Of a stretch of DNA of 64,000 nt, positions 48,482 to 56,197 are shown piece by piece; position 1 is the stretch's first letter; the number at the start of each line of letters is the position of its first letter. Origin of the DNA: Pseudophaeobacter flagellatus (lineage in GTDB: Bacteria; Pseudomonadota; Alphaproteobacteria; Rhodobacterales; Rhodobacteraceae); assembly GCF_021228235.1 (NCBI RefSeq), contig NZ_JAJQRG010000001.1, positions 248,001-312,000 of the forward strand, written 5' to 3'. The notes beneath the pieces were generated by a model. The model saw nothing but the letters and a program-made list of their open reading frames with translations, was not told the origin of the DNA and searched no databases. A program made the translations under genes and the position numbers.

Positions 48482-48809
48482 TCTGATTTAGCTGTTGCGA
48501 GGCAGGGAACAGTCCCCTGCCTGGGCGCGCCGCAAGCGCAATGGCATGCCCCTGGCACAGGGATATAGCCGCGAATTATGGCACGATACCGACAAATACG
48601 GGCAGAAATCCTGACAAGCCATTAATTTTACCTATCCTGTTGTGGTGGCGTAGGCCATCGACCCATCCAGCCGGGGCGAACCAGATGGCAGCAGCGGCCA
48701 AATGTATCGGCAAAATCCGGCAGGCCACCCCTACGTTTCTGGGCTGGCCATTGCCGCCCATGCGGTGCAGTCTTGGGAAAATTTCAAGCACGACGCAGGG
48801 AGCAAAGCT
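48482..48809. other. Divergent intergenic region between Hint and SDR genes
   Basis: 328 bases without a gene. It must hold the promoters of both divergent genes. The clear structure is a hairpin at 48500-48522 (AGGCAGGG and CCCTGCCT, seven-base loop) close to the Hint-gene start. AGGGAG at ~48797 serves the SDR start at 48810. I could not assign -35/-10 boxes with confidence. Confidence 0.4.
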
Positions 48810-49589
48810 ATGGATCTCGGGATTACTGGAAAACGCGCATTGGTATGCGCCAGCAGCAAGGGACTGGGTCTGGGTTGCGCGGAAGCATTGGCCGAAGCAG
48901 GGGTTAACCTGGTGATGAACGCGCGCGGCGAAGAGCCCCTCTTGCAGGCCGCGCAGGCCATCCGCGACCGCTACGGCGTTGAGGTCGAAACCGTGGCGGT
49001 TGATGTCACCACGCAAGACGGACAGGCAAAGCTGATCGCCGCTGCGGCAGGCGCTGATATCCTGGTCAATAACGCTGGTGGCCCGCCTCCGGGGCTGTGG
49101 TCCGACTGGGAGCGTGAGGATTTCATCAAGGCGCTGGATGCCAATATGCTGGCGCCGATTGCCCTGATGAAGGCGCTGCTGCCGGGCATGATGGAGCGCG
49201 GCTGGGGCCGGGTGGTCAATATCACCTCGCAATCCGTCAAGGCTCCAATTGCGGTGCTGGGCCTGTCAAACTCTGCCCGCGCCGGGTTGACCGGTTATGT
49301 GGCCGGTACCTCGCGGCAGGTGGCAGGCAGCGGTGTTGCCATCAATAACCTGCTGCCCGGTATCCATGCCACAGACCGCGCGGTTTCACTGGACAGCGGC
49401 GTCAGCAGCCAGCAGGGCATCTCTATGGAAGAGGCCAAGGCACAGCGCGCGGCCACCATTCCCGCAGGGCGCTACGGCACCCGGCAGGAGTTTGGCGCCG
49501 CCTGTGCGTTTTTGTGCTCGCAACATGCGGGATTCATTGTCGGGCAGAACATTCTGTTGGATGGTGGGGCCACCAATATGACACTGTAA
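48810..49589 (+). CDS. SDR-fold protein lacking the catalytic tyrosine
   Basis: 259 residues. The Rossmann nucleotide-binding motif is degenerate but readable (ALVCASSKGLGLGCAEALAEAG), and NNAGGPPPG matches the NNAG motif. At the active site the usual Tyr-x-x-x-Lys is replaced: the helix reads LSNSARAGLTGYVAG, with Ser/Asn at the Tyr position and Arg instead of Lys. The Ser in VNITSQSV remains. This belongs to a known SDR branch with the SNxxRAG pattern whose catalysis is unclear. AGGGAG lies nine bases before the ATG at 48810. The C-terminus FIVGQNILLDGGATNM is classical. Next gene: AlkC-like. Confidence 0.87.
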   Translation: MDLGITGKRALVCASSKGLGLGCAEALAEAGVNLVMNARGEEPLLQAAQAIRDRYGVEVETVAVDVTTQDGQAKLIAAAAGADILVNNAGGPPPGLWSDWEREDFIKALDANMLAPIALMKALLPGMMERGWGRVVNITSQSVKAPIAVLGLSNSARAGLTGYVAGTSRQVAGSGVAINNLLPGIHATDRAVSLDSGVSSQQGISMEEAKAQRAATIPAGRYGTRQEFGAACAFLCSQHAGFIVGQNILLDGGATNMTL

Positions 49590-49621
49590 GCAGTGTCCTG
49601 ACGCAAGACACGGAGCATTGA

Positions 49622-50740
49622 ATGGCCAGCGGGTTTTCCCTTAAGGACCAATTGTTCAATCAGCAAAAGACCCGCTATCTGGCGGGTCTTTTTGCCCCTG
49701 CCGTGCCGGGGTTTCAGGCTGACCAATTTGAAGCGGATGTGATGGCGGGCCTGCTACCGCTGGAACTGAAGGCGCGTATCAGCTGGATCGCCGAGGTTCT
49801 CGGCCAGCATCTGCCCGGAGCGCTACCCGAGGTAGCACCACTGCTCTTGCAGGCGCTGCCGCCACCGCTGGACCCGGGGAAGACGGACGATGATTTCGGC
49901 GATTTCATCTTTGCGCCGGTGGGCGAATTCGTCTTGGCACGGGGGGTGCACAGCGACCCCGAGCTGGCGCTGGATCTCTTGGCGGAGCTGACCCAGCGGT
50001 TTTCCATGGAGTGGGCCATTCGTCCGTTCTTGAATACGCATCAGGATCTGACGCTGGCGCGGATGCAGCAGTGGATACAACATCCCAGCTATCATGTGCG
50101 TCGCCTGGTCAGCGAAGGCACCAGGCCGCGCCTGCCCTGGGGGCAGGGGGTTGCTTTGGCGCTGGCTGATCCGCTGCCATTTCTGGACCATCTGCATCAG
50201 GATCCCACCCGCTATGTGACGCGATCGGTTGCCAATCACCTGAATGACATCAGCAAGAAAGACCCGGATCTGGTCCTGGACCGGCTAGAGGCCTGGCGCG
50301 CAAATGGGGCACAGCAGGAAAAAGAATTGACCTGGCTGATCAGCCATGCCTGTCGCGGCCTGGTGAAATCCGGCTATCCGCGGGCACTGCGCCTGCTTGG
50401 CTATGACCCAGAGGCCGAGGTCTCGGTTGATTTGCAGCTGGGGGCGTCGGCCGCACGCATTGGCGGGGCGCTTAATTTTGAGGTTACGCTTGCCGCCCCG
50501 GCGGATTTGCCGGTGATTGTCGACTACCGTGTCAGTTTTGCGCGGGCTGGTGGCAAGACCGCGCAAAAGGTGTTCAAGCTGAAGCAAACGAAACTGCGCG
50601 GAGCGGCGCTGACCCTGGCCAAACTGCATCGGTTCAAAGGCGATGCCACCACCTTCAAACTGTACCCTGGCCGACACCAGATTGAAATTCTGGTCAATGG
50701 CCGCGTTGGTGCGCAGGCGGGGTTTGATCTGATCGCCTGA
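49622..50740 (+). CDS. DNA alkylation repair protein, AlkC-like
   Basis: 372 residues. The helical HEAT-like domain (~1-255) has the family blocks HLPGALPEVAPLLLQALPPPL, HPSYHVRRLVSEGTRPRLPW and PTRYVTRSVANHLNDISKKDP, as in AlkC glycosylases that remove N3-alkyladenine from DNA. The C-terminal ~100 residues (SAARIGGALNFEVTLAAPADLPVIVDYRV) look like the Ig-like beta domain that some AlkC proteins use to wrap DNA. It is the second alkylation-repair family in the window; the AlkD-like gene at 4859 is unrelated in sequence order and location. Starts 32 bases after the SDR gene. Confidence 0.88.
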   Translation: MASGFSLKDQLFNQQKTRYLAGLFAPAVPGFQADQFEADVMAGLLPLELKARISWIAEVLGQHLPGALPEVAPLLLQALPPPLDPGKTDDDFGDFIFAPVGEFVLARGVHSDPELALDLLAELTQRFSMEWAIRPFLNTHQDLTLARMQQWIQHPSYHVRRLVSEGTRPRLPWGQGVALALADPLPFLDHLHQDPTRYVTRSVANHLNDISKKDPDLVLDRLEAWRANGAQQEKELTWLISHACRGLVKSGYPRALRLLGYDPEAEVSVDLQLGASAARIGGALNFEVTLAAPADLPVIVDYRVSFARAGGKTAQKVFKLKQTKLRGAALTLAKLHRFKGDATTFKLYPGRHQIEILVNGRVGAQAGFDLIA

Positions 50741-50876
50741 TCAAAGGCTGCTTTGGGGGTATTATAGAGAAAATGACGGGTTTTGGCGGGCCGGGGCTGA
50801 GGACTTGCACGGCGCCCGCCGGGTTGGTATTTGCCGCAAGGACCGATTGCACAATCGGCAAAGCTTGTGAGGCAGA

Positions 50877-51989
50877 ATGAGCACAACATCCCCCAGCGCG
50901 CCCCAGTCTGAGGCCGCGCAGCATCCGCGGCTCGAGATCCGTAATCTCCATCGCTATTTTGATGGCCGTGCGGTGGTGGATGATGTTTCGCTGCAAATTC
51001 AGGCCGGGCAGGTGACCTGCCTGCTTGGGCCCTCTGGCTGCGGTAAATCCACCACGCTGCGGATGATCGCCGGGGTGGAAATGCAGGACAGTGGCGAAAT
51101 CTATGTCGATGGCAAGCTGGTCTGCGACACGGTATTCCGGGTGCCGCCAGAACGGCGCGAGATCGGGCTGATGTTTCAGGATTTTGCCCTGTTCCCGCAT
51201 CTTAACGTGGCGGATAACGTTGCCTTTGGCCTGAAGGGCAGCAAAGAGGCCAAACGCGCCCGCGTTGAAGAATTGCTGCAAAAGGTTTCCTTGTCGCGGT
51301 TTATTGATGAATTTCCCCACCAGCTGTCAGGTGGAGAGCAGCAGCGCGTCGCCCTTGCCCGTGCCCTGGCACCGCGTCCGCGCATCATGCTGATGGATGA
51401 ACCCTTTTCCGGGCTCGATAACCGGCTGCGCGATGGGATTCGCGACGAAACACTGACCCTGCTGAAAGAAGAAGATGCGGCGGTTTTACTGGTCACCCAT
51501 GAGCCGGAAGAAGCTATGCGGATGGCCGATGAAATTGCCCTGATGCGCGGCGGCAAAATCGTCCAGCAAGGCGCGCCCTATAACGTCTACACCCGCCCGT
51601 CCGACAAGGCTGCCGTTGCCTTTTTCAGTGATATCAACGTGTTGCATTCGCAAGTGAATGGCGCGCTGGCGGAAACACCCTTTGGCCAGTTTCTGGCGCC
51701 GGGCATTGCCGATCGCACCGATGTCGACATCGTTTTTCGCCCGCAGCATGTGCGGATCGATTTTGACCGTGGGGGCAGGGGGCCGCTGCCAACCGCCACG
51801 GATGGCGTGCCAGCCCGCGCAGTGGTGAAACGGGCGCGCTATCTCGGCCATGAGAGCCTGGTAGAGTTCCAGATGGATTATGACGGCTCTGTTCTCAAGG
51901 TTACGGTGCCACGCGTTTTCCTACCAGAGGTGGGCCGGGTGATGTGGCTAACGGTGCCGCGCAACCGTTGTTTCGTCTTTCCCGCCTGA
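50877..51989 (+). CDS. ABC transporter ATP-binding protein, FbpC/PotA-like
   Basis: 370 residues. Walker A GPSGCGKST, Q-loop MFQDFALFPHL, signature LSGGEQQRVALARAL, Walker B IMLMDEP, D-loop SGLDN and H-loop VTHEPEEA are all intact. A C-terminal TOBE-like regulatory domain (~residues 285-370, VDIVFRPQHVRIDFD) places it with iron(III), spermidine or sugar importer ATPases. No permease or binding-protein gene is adjacent, so it must pair with a distant transporter. Ile-Arg-Asn-Leu at the start of the domain and FDGRAVVDDVSLQIQ are typical. Confidence 0.9.
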   Translation: MSTTSPSAPQSEAAQHPRLEIRNLHRYFDGRAVVDDVSLQIQAGQVTCLLGPSGCGKSTTLRMIAGVEMQDSGEIYVDGKLVCDTVFRVPPERREIGLMFQDFALFPHLNVADNVAFGLKGSKEAKRARVEELLQKVSLSRFIDEFPHQLSGGEQQRVALARALAPRPRIMLMDEPFSGLDNRLRDGIRDETLTLLKEEDAAVLLVTHEPEEAMRMADEIALMRGGKIVQQGAPYNVYTRPSDKAAVAFFSDINVLHSQVNGALAETPFGQFLAPGIADRTDVDIVFRPQHVRIDFDRGGRGPLPTATDGVPARAVVKRARYLGHESLVEFQMDYDGSVLKVTVPRVFLPEVGRVMWLTVPRNRCFVFPA

Positions 51990-52068
51990 CGGCAAGCTAT
52001 CAGACTGCGGCCTGCCTGGCCCAGCCGGGCTGATGCGGGGGACGTGTTCCAAGGTGGCATAGGTGCTG

Positions 52069-52749
52069 CTAACGCGTGTCGCGATGCGGGTCATAATCCG
52101 CCAGGGTCTTGCCGGGTTCATCCAGGAACAACTCGGGCAGGGCGCGCACCTCTTTGATCAGATCGACACGAAAGACCCGGAAATCCGCCCTGGTTTCGCA
52201 CCAAGCGGTCAGGGTCCAGACGCGGCCCCAATATTCCATATGCAAGGGCCGGATGGTGCGCTCTGTCAGGGTGCCATCTATGCGCCGGTACTGCAGCCCC
52301 AGCTTTTGGCGCGATTTGATGGCCGCGCGCAGGGTGGGCATATGGGCAAAGCCACGCGCCACATCGGCAAAGGGGTAGACGGCAAATTTCCAGGCGTCCG
52401 CTGCGGCGATGGTCTCGGTCGGCAAGACCGCATCCACCTTGGCAGCCAGCGACTGAGCGGCGGCCTTCAGATCGGCATCTGCGGCCTCGGCGACGATCGC
52501 CATGCCAAGGTTCAATGCCTCCAGCTCTTCTGCGGTGAGCGTCAACGGCGGCAGGGTGATTTGTTCACGCACCATATAGCCAAGACCGCGTTCGCCTTCC
52601 ACCGGCACACCCGAGGCAACCAATGTATCCATGTCGCGGTAGATGGTGCGGGTAGAAACCTCGAGCCGGGCCGCAATGTCCTGTGCCCGATGGAGTTTCC
52701 CATCACGCAGGATCTGGATGATCTCAAAAAGGCGGTCGGTGCGGCGCAT
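52069..52749 (-). CDS. HTH-WYL domain transcriptional regulator (YafY-like)
   Basis: 226 residues. An N-terminal winged helix-turn-helix (RRTDRLFEIIQILRDGKLHRAQDIAARLEVSTRTIYRDM, HTH_11 type) is followed by a WYL domain (~130-210: YRRIDGTLTERTIRPLHMEYWGRVWTLTAWC), which binds ligands or nucleic acid. It lies downstream of the ABM-like gene on the same strand (109-base gap), a common pairing where the regulator controls the small enzyme gene. A perfect 24-bp inverted repeat before that gene (53213) is a good candidate for its operator. Confidence 0.9.
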   Translation of the reverse strand: MRRTDRLFEIIQILRDGKLHRAQDIAARLEVSTRTIYRDMDTLVASGVPVEGERGLGYMVREQITLPPLTLTAEELEALNLGMAIVAEAADADLKAAAQSLAAKVDAVLPTETIAAADAWKFAVYPFADVARGFAHMPTLRAAIKSRQKLGLQYRRIDGTLTERTIRPLHMEYWGRVWTLTAWCETRADFRVFRVDLIKEVRALPELFLDEPGKTLADYDPHRDTR

Positions 52750-52858
52750 GGGGCTACCCTTGGCGCAGAGACAGGGGGGGCGTCAAGCCAGGGCACGCAA
52801 GTGCGGTGCCCCGGCCGTCTTTATTGGCGGCTTGATATTGCGCCGCATCGTCGGGCGG

Positions 52859-53170
52859 TTAGTTGGGTGCAACGGTCCAGTGAATGGTTTCATGGCGCAG
52901 GGTGACCGTTTCTGGCGCAATGGCCGCCATCAGCGCCGGGGCGAAATCCTGTTTGCCAAAGCTCTCGGCCACCTGCTGCGCGGTTTCCATATCTTTCCAG
53001 ATCACGGTATCTGTCCACCTTCCATCCGCGCCACAGCTGAGGCGGCGAAAGATAAAGCCGGGGTTGGCGCGCACAAAAGCTTCGCTGGTTTGGCTGATCT
53101 TGACAAACTCTTCGGGGGTGACACCTGGGTTCAGCTTGAAGGTCACGGTCTCAGCGACGTTTTTGGTCAT
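52859..53170 (-). CDS. ABM/Dabb-like small protein
   Basis: 103 residues from the ATG at 53170, chosen because AGGAGA lies six bases upstream. The ferredoxin-like alpha/beta barrel pattern (ETVTFKLNPGVTPEEFVKI, VRANPGFIFRRLSCGADGRW, DTVIWKDMETAQQVAESF) fits the antibiotic biosynthesis monooxygenase/dimeric barrel family, which includes cofactor-free monooxygenases and quinone-related enzymes. Single cysteine, no signal peptide. Its promoter region faces tatA. Confidence 0.8.
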   Translation of the reverse strand: MTKNVAETVTFKLNPGVTPEEFVKISQTSEAFVRANPGFIFRRLSCGADGRWTDTVIWKDMETAQQVAESFGKQDFAPALMAAIAPETVTLRHETIHWTVAPN

Positions 53171-53212
53171 ATCAATCTCCTGTTGTGTTGATGTGGTAGC
53201 TCTAGCAGAGGG

Positions 53213-53236
53213 CAACTGACATAAACCTGTCAGTTG
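53213..53236. promoter_or_regulatory. Perfect 24-bp inverted repeat, candidate WYL-regulator operator
   Basis: CAACTGACA (53213-53221) and TGTCAGTTG (53228-53236) are perfect nine-base inverted arms with a six-base spacer. It sits 43-66 bases upstream of the ABM-gene ATG and ~160 bases upstream of tatA. Related CTGTCAG motifs recur at 55154 and 55194. Confidence 0.7.
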
Positions 53237-53393
53237 GGTGCTTGAGTGAGCGAAAAAAAGCGTTTTTGCGGCTGTCTCTCGTCCCAAGACTGCTGCCGCC
53301 TCTTTGCTCGGGCGCGGGAGGAGCCTAAAACCTGTGGTCAGAGAATAGTCAGCCGATGCAGCGCGCATTGGCAAAAGTGAAGGAGAGATTCAC

Positions 53394-53621
53394 ATGCTTA
53401 ATAATATCGGCCTTCCCGGCCTGCTGCTCATCGCTGTTGTGGTTCTGGTGCTGTTTGGACGCGGCAAGATCAGCTCGCTTATGGGTGAAGTTGGCAAAGG
53501 CATTACCTCGTTCAAGAAGGGCGTGAATGAAGGCACCGCAGAGCTGGAAGAAGAAAAAACTGTCGAGGCCAAAGACGTCACCCCTGCCGCCGGGTCTGCC
53601 TCTGAAACAGACAAGGCGTAA
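53394..53621 (+). CDS. tatA: Sec-independent (Tat) translocase subunit TatA
   Basis: 75 residues. One N-terminal transmembrane helix ([14 protein letters not shown]), the FGRGKI hinge and an amphipathic helix ([18 protein letters not shown]) define TatA, which forms the variable-size pore for folded proteins. A short acidic tail ends the protein. AGGAGA lies eight bases upstream. tatB begins six bases after the stop. Confidence 0.95.
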   Translation: MLNNIGLPGLLLIAVVVLVLFGRGKISSLMGEVGKGITSFKKGVNEGTAELEEEKTVEAKDVTPAAGSASETDKA

Positions 53622-53627
53622 CGGGGC

Positions 53628-54143
53628 ATGTTTGATCTTGGGCTAACCGAACTTCTGGTGGTTGGCGTCGTGGCGCTGATTGTTGTCGGGCCCAAAGACC
53701 TGCCCGTGATGTTTCGCAACGTGGGGCGTTTCGTAGGTAAGGCCAAGGGAATGGCGCGCGAATTCAGTAGCGCCATGAACGAGGCTGCTGATGAAAGCGG
53801 CGTTCGGGATGTGGCCAAGGGGCTGAAGGCTGCGACCAATCCGGTCAGCACCGCGATGGACGGGGTGAAAGAGGCGGCGCAGGATATGGCCAAATCTATT
53901 GATCCGACCAAATCCATCGACCCGACCGCCTTTAAGCCCGGCACTGAAACCGGGAAAATGGCGGTGGAACGCGCGCTAGAGGCCAAGAAGATCCAGGCGG
54001 CCACCGCGCGCAGCGCCGCAGAACGCAAAGCCCGCGAGGCAAAAGACGCCCTGGCCCATGCCGAGGCCGCAGAAGCGGCAATTGAGGCAGGATCAGAACA
54101 GGCAGACAGCGCGCCCTCCGAAGGAAGTGAGGCCAAGACATGA
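53628..54143 (+). CDS. tatB: Tat translocase subunit TatB
   Basis: 171 residues. The transmembrane helix with the Glu-containing start ([22 protein letters not shown]) and the PKDLP hinge identify TatB. A long amphipathic and low-complexity tail follows, rich in Ala, Lys and Glu ([12 protein letters not shown]); [11 protein letters not shown] is a short internal duplication. With TatC it forms the receptor for twin-arginine signal peptides. Overlaps tatC by four bases (ATGA). Confidence 0.95.
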   Translation: MFDLGLTELLVVGVVALIVVGPKDLPVMFRNVGRFVGKAKGMAREFSSAMNEAADESGVRDVAKGLKAATNPVSTAMDGVKEAAQDMAKSIDPTKSIDPTAFKPGTETGKMAVERALEAKKIQAATARSAAERKAREAKDALAHAEAAEAAIEAGSEQADSAPSEGSEAKT

Positions 54144-55081
54144 GCCAGAGCGAAGAGGTTGAGGATTCAACCGCCCCCCTGATCGAACATCTGGCAGAGC
54201 TGCGCACCCGATTGATCCGGGCGGTTCTGGCCTTTGCGGTGGGGGTCATTCTGGCCTTTGTCGTGGCCGAGCCTATTTTGCAGTTCCTGGTAAAGCCTAT
54301 CGAGGAAACGCTGCGGGCGCTGGGGGATCCTTCCCCGACGCTGCAATATACCTCGCCGCAGGAATATCTGTTCACGCTGTTCCGCATCTCGATGGTCTTT
54401 GGTTTTGCCCTGTCCTTTCCGATGATTGGCTATCAGCTTTGGCGATTTGTGGCACCGGGGCTGTATAAAACGGAAAAAGGCGCCTTTTTGCCGTTCCTGA
54501 TTGCCTCGCCCTTCATGTTTCTGCTGGGGGCGACCTTTGCGCAACTGGTGGTGACACCGCTGGCGATGCAGTTCTTTCTGGGCTTTGCCGATGTCAGCTC
54601 TATCTTTGCCAACCTGCTGTCGCAGGCGGCGAACGATGTGCCGAATGGGGTGATGGTAGATACTGCGATTGTGCCGGAAACCGCGAATGGGGTGAAAATC
54701 ACCTTCTTTGGTAAGGTGAATGAAAGCCTTGATATCACGCTGAAATTTATCATGGCCTTTGGCTTGTGCTTTCAGCTGCCGGTTCTTTTGACCCTGATGG
54801 GCAAGGCTGGGCTGGTCAGTGCCGATGGGCTGGGTGCCATGCGCAAATATGCGGTTGTCGCCATTCTGGTTCTGGCCGCGTTGGTAACGCCGCCGGATGT
54901 GATTACCCAGATGATCCTGTTTGTGGTGGTCTATGGGCTTTATGAGATGTCGATCTTCCTGGTGCGCCGGGTCGAGGCCAAGCGCGAAGAAAAGTTGCGC
55001 GCCGAAGGGTACTACGACGACGAGGATGAAGACCCGCTGATGGCAGAATTCGAAGCCGATGAGGGTGAAGACGACAGATAA
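54140..55081 (+). CDS. tatC: Tat translocase subunit TatC
   Basis: 313 residues with six predicted transmembrane helices. Signature parts are the cytoplasmic N-terminal [13 protein letters not shown], the SPxE-like [41 protein letters not shown], and [19 protein letters not shown]. The loop before helix 5 is longer than in E. coli ([20 protein letters not shown]). An acidic C-terminal tail (~280-313) is typical of alphaproteobacteria. Terminator at 55104. Confidence 0.97.
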   Translation: MSQSEEVEDSTAPLIEHLAELRTRLIRAVLAFAVGVILAFVVAEPILQFLVKPIEETLRALGDPSPTLQYTSPQEYLFTLFRISMVFGFALSFPMIGYQLWRFVAPGLYKTEKGAFLPFLIASPFMFLLGATFAQLVVTPLAMQFFLGFADVSSIFANLLSQAANDVPNGVMVDTAIVPETANGVKITFFGKVNESLDITLKFIMAFGLCFQLPVLLTLMGKAGLVSADGLGAMRKYAVVAILVLAALVTPPDVITQMILFVVVYGLYEMSIFLVRRVEAKREEKLRAEGYYDDEDEDPLMAEFEADEGEDDR

Positions 55082-55103
55082 CCCTGTCTGCAAAACAGAA
55101 CCG

Positions 55104-55135
55104 GGGGCGTGTCCAGCAGGGCGCGCCCCTTTTTG
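55104..55135 (+). terminator. Terminator of tatABC
   Basis: An 11-bp stem (GGGGCGTGTCC with GGGCGCGCCCC, two G-U pairs) with loop AGCA, followed by TTTTT. Confidence 0.85.
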
Positions 55136-55149
55136 ATGTGTTGATTTCC

Positions 55150-55202
55150 CCTGACCTGTCAGGACTTGTCCGCCCCAGCGGAACGTGGTTGAAACCTGTC
55201 AG
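55150..55202 (+). promoter_or_regulatory. CTGTCAG motifs upstream of the DUF815 gene
   Basis: CCTGAC and GTCAGG are inverted arms two bases apart at 55150-55163. The nonamer ACCTGTCAG occurs at 55154-55162 and again at 55194-55202, and also inside the repeat at 53213. Distance to the ATG is 24-76 bases. Confidence 0.45.
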
Positions 55203-55225
55203 CCCTAAAAGACCGGAGATCCCCA

Positions 55226-56068
55226 ATGGACCAGATCCTATTGACCCGCATTGCCGAGGCACTGGAACGGATGTCGCCCGCGCCGCTGGCAGCGCCCGAT
55301 TTTGATGCTGCTGCCGCTTTTGTCTGGCATGTGGCGCCAGATCGGCTGGAGCCGGTGGCACAGGTCAACCGGATTGATCTGGATCTGCTGGTGGGGATTG
55401 GGCGGTCGCGCGATACCCTGTTGGAAAACACGCGCCGCTTTGCCCGTGGTGAGGCCGCGAACAACGCTCTCCTGTGGGGGGCGCGGGGCATGGGAAAATC
55501 CAGCCTGGTAAAGGCCATTCATGGCGGGCTCTTGGTGGATCATCCCGATTTGAAACTGATAGAATTGCAGCGCGAGGATCTTCCCTCGGTGGCGCGTCTG
55601 CTGAACCATCTGCGCCAGGCACCGCATCGCTTTATCCTGTTTTGCGATGACCTGTCCTTCAGTCATGACGACCAGCACTACAAAAGCCTGAAGGCGGTGC
55701 TGGATGGCGGTATCGAGGGGCGGCCCGAGAATGTGGTGTTCTTTGCCACCTCTAACCGGCGGCATCTGATGCCGCGCGAGATGATCGAGAATGAGCGCTC
55801 AAGCGCTATCAACCCCTCTGAGGCGGTTGAGGAAAAGGTCTCTCTCTCGGATCGTTTTGGCCTGTGGCTGGGCTTTCATCCCTGTGATCAGGATGAGTAC
55901 CTCGAAATGATTTCAGGCTATTGCAAGGCCTATGGTGTCAATGTCGACGCAGATGTCATGCGGGCAGAGGCGATTGAATGGCAGGCCACACGCGGGGCGC
56001 GTTCTGGTCGGGTGGCCTGGCAGTTCTTTACCGATCTGGCTGGGCGGCATGGGGTCTCGCTGACCTAG
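55226..56068 (+). CDS. DUF815-family AAA-like ATPase
   Basis: 280 residues. Walker A is GARGMGKSSLVKAIH (~residues 86-100), Walker B-like FILFCDDLSFSHDD, sensor-1 region FFATSNRRHLMPREM with the arginine-rich ENERSSAINPSEA, and a C-terminal lid. This matches DUF815 proteins, ATPases of unknown role found across proteobacteria. No membrane segment. It is separated from tatC by a terminator, so it probably has its own promoter near the CTGTCAG motifs. Ends 32 bases before a strong bidirectional terminator. Confidence 0.9.
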   Translation: MDQILLTRIAEALERMSPAPLAAPDFDAAAAFVWHVAPDRLEPVAQVNRIDLDLLVGIGRSRDTLLENTRRFARGEAANNALLWGARGMGKSSLVKAIHGGLLVDHPDLKLIELQREDLPSVARLLNHLRQAPHRFILFCDDLSFSHDDQHYKSLKAVLDGGIEGRPENVVFFATSNRRHLMPREMIENERSSAINPSEAVEEKVSLSDRFGLWLGFHPCDQDEYLEMISGYCKAYGVNVDADVMRAEAIEWQATRGARSGRVAWQFFTDLAGRHGVSLT

Positions 56069-56100
56069 GGCGGCGAGACAGGATACCGGCCAAATGAACA

Positions 56101-56134
56101 GGGGCGGGATGTGATTTCAACCACATCCCGCCCC
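56101..56134. terminator. Bidirectional hairpin between DUF815 and LysM genes
   Basis: GGGGCGGGATGTG and CACATCCCGCCCC form a perfect 13-bp stem with an eight-base loop. It lies between convergent genes. There is no long T-tract. Confidence 0.8.
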
Positions 56135-56197
56135 TGCTGTATGTTCTGGCCTGCTGCTACTGCTGCGGCGGCCGCGCTGGTTTCAGCCAGTATATGT

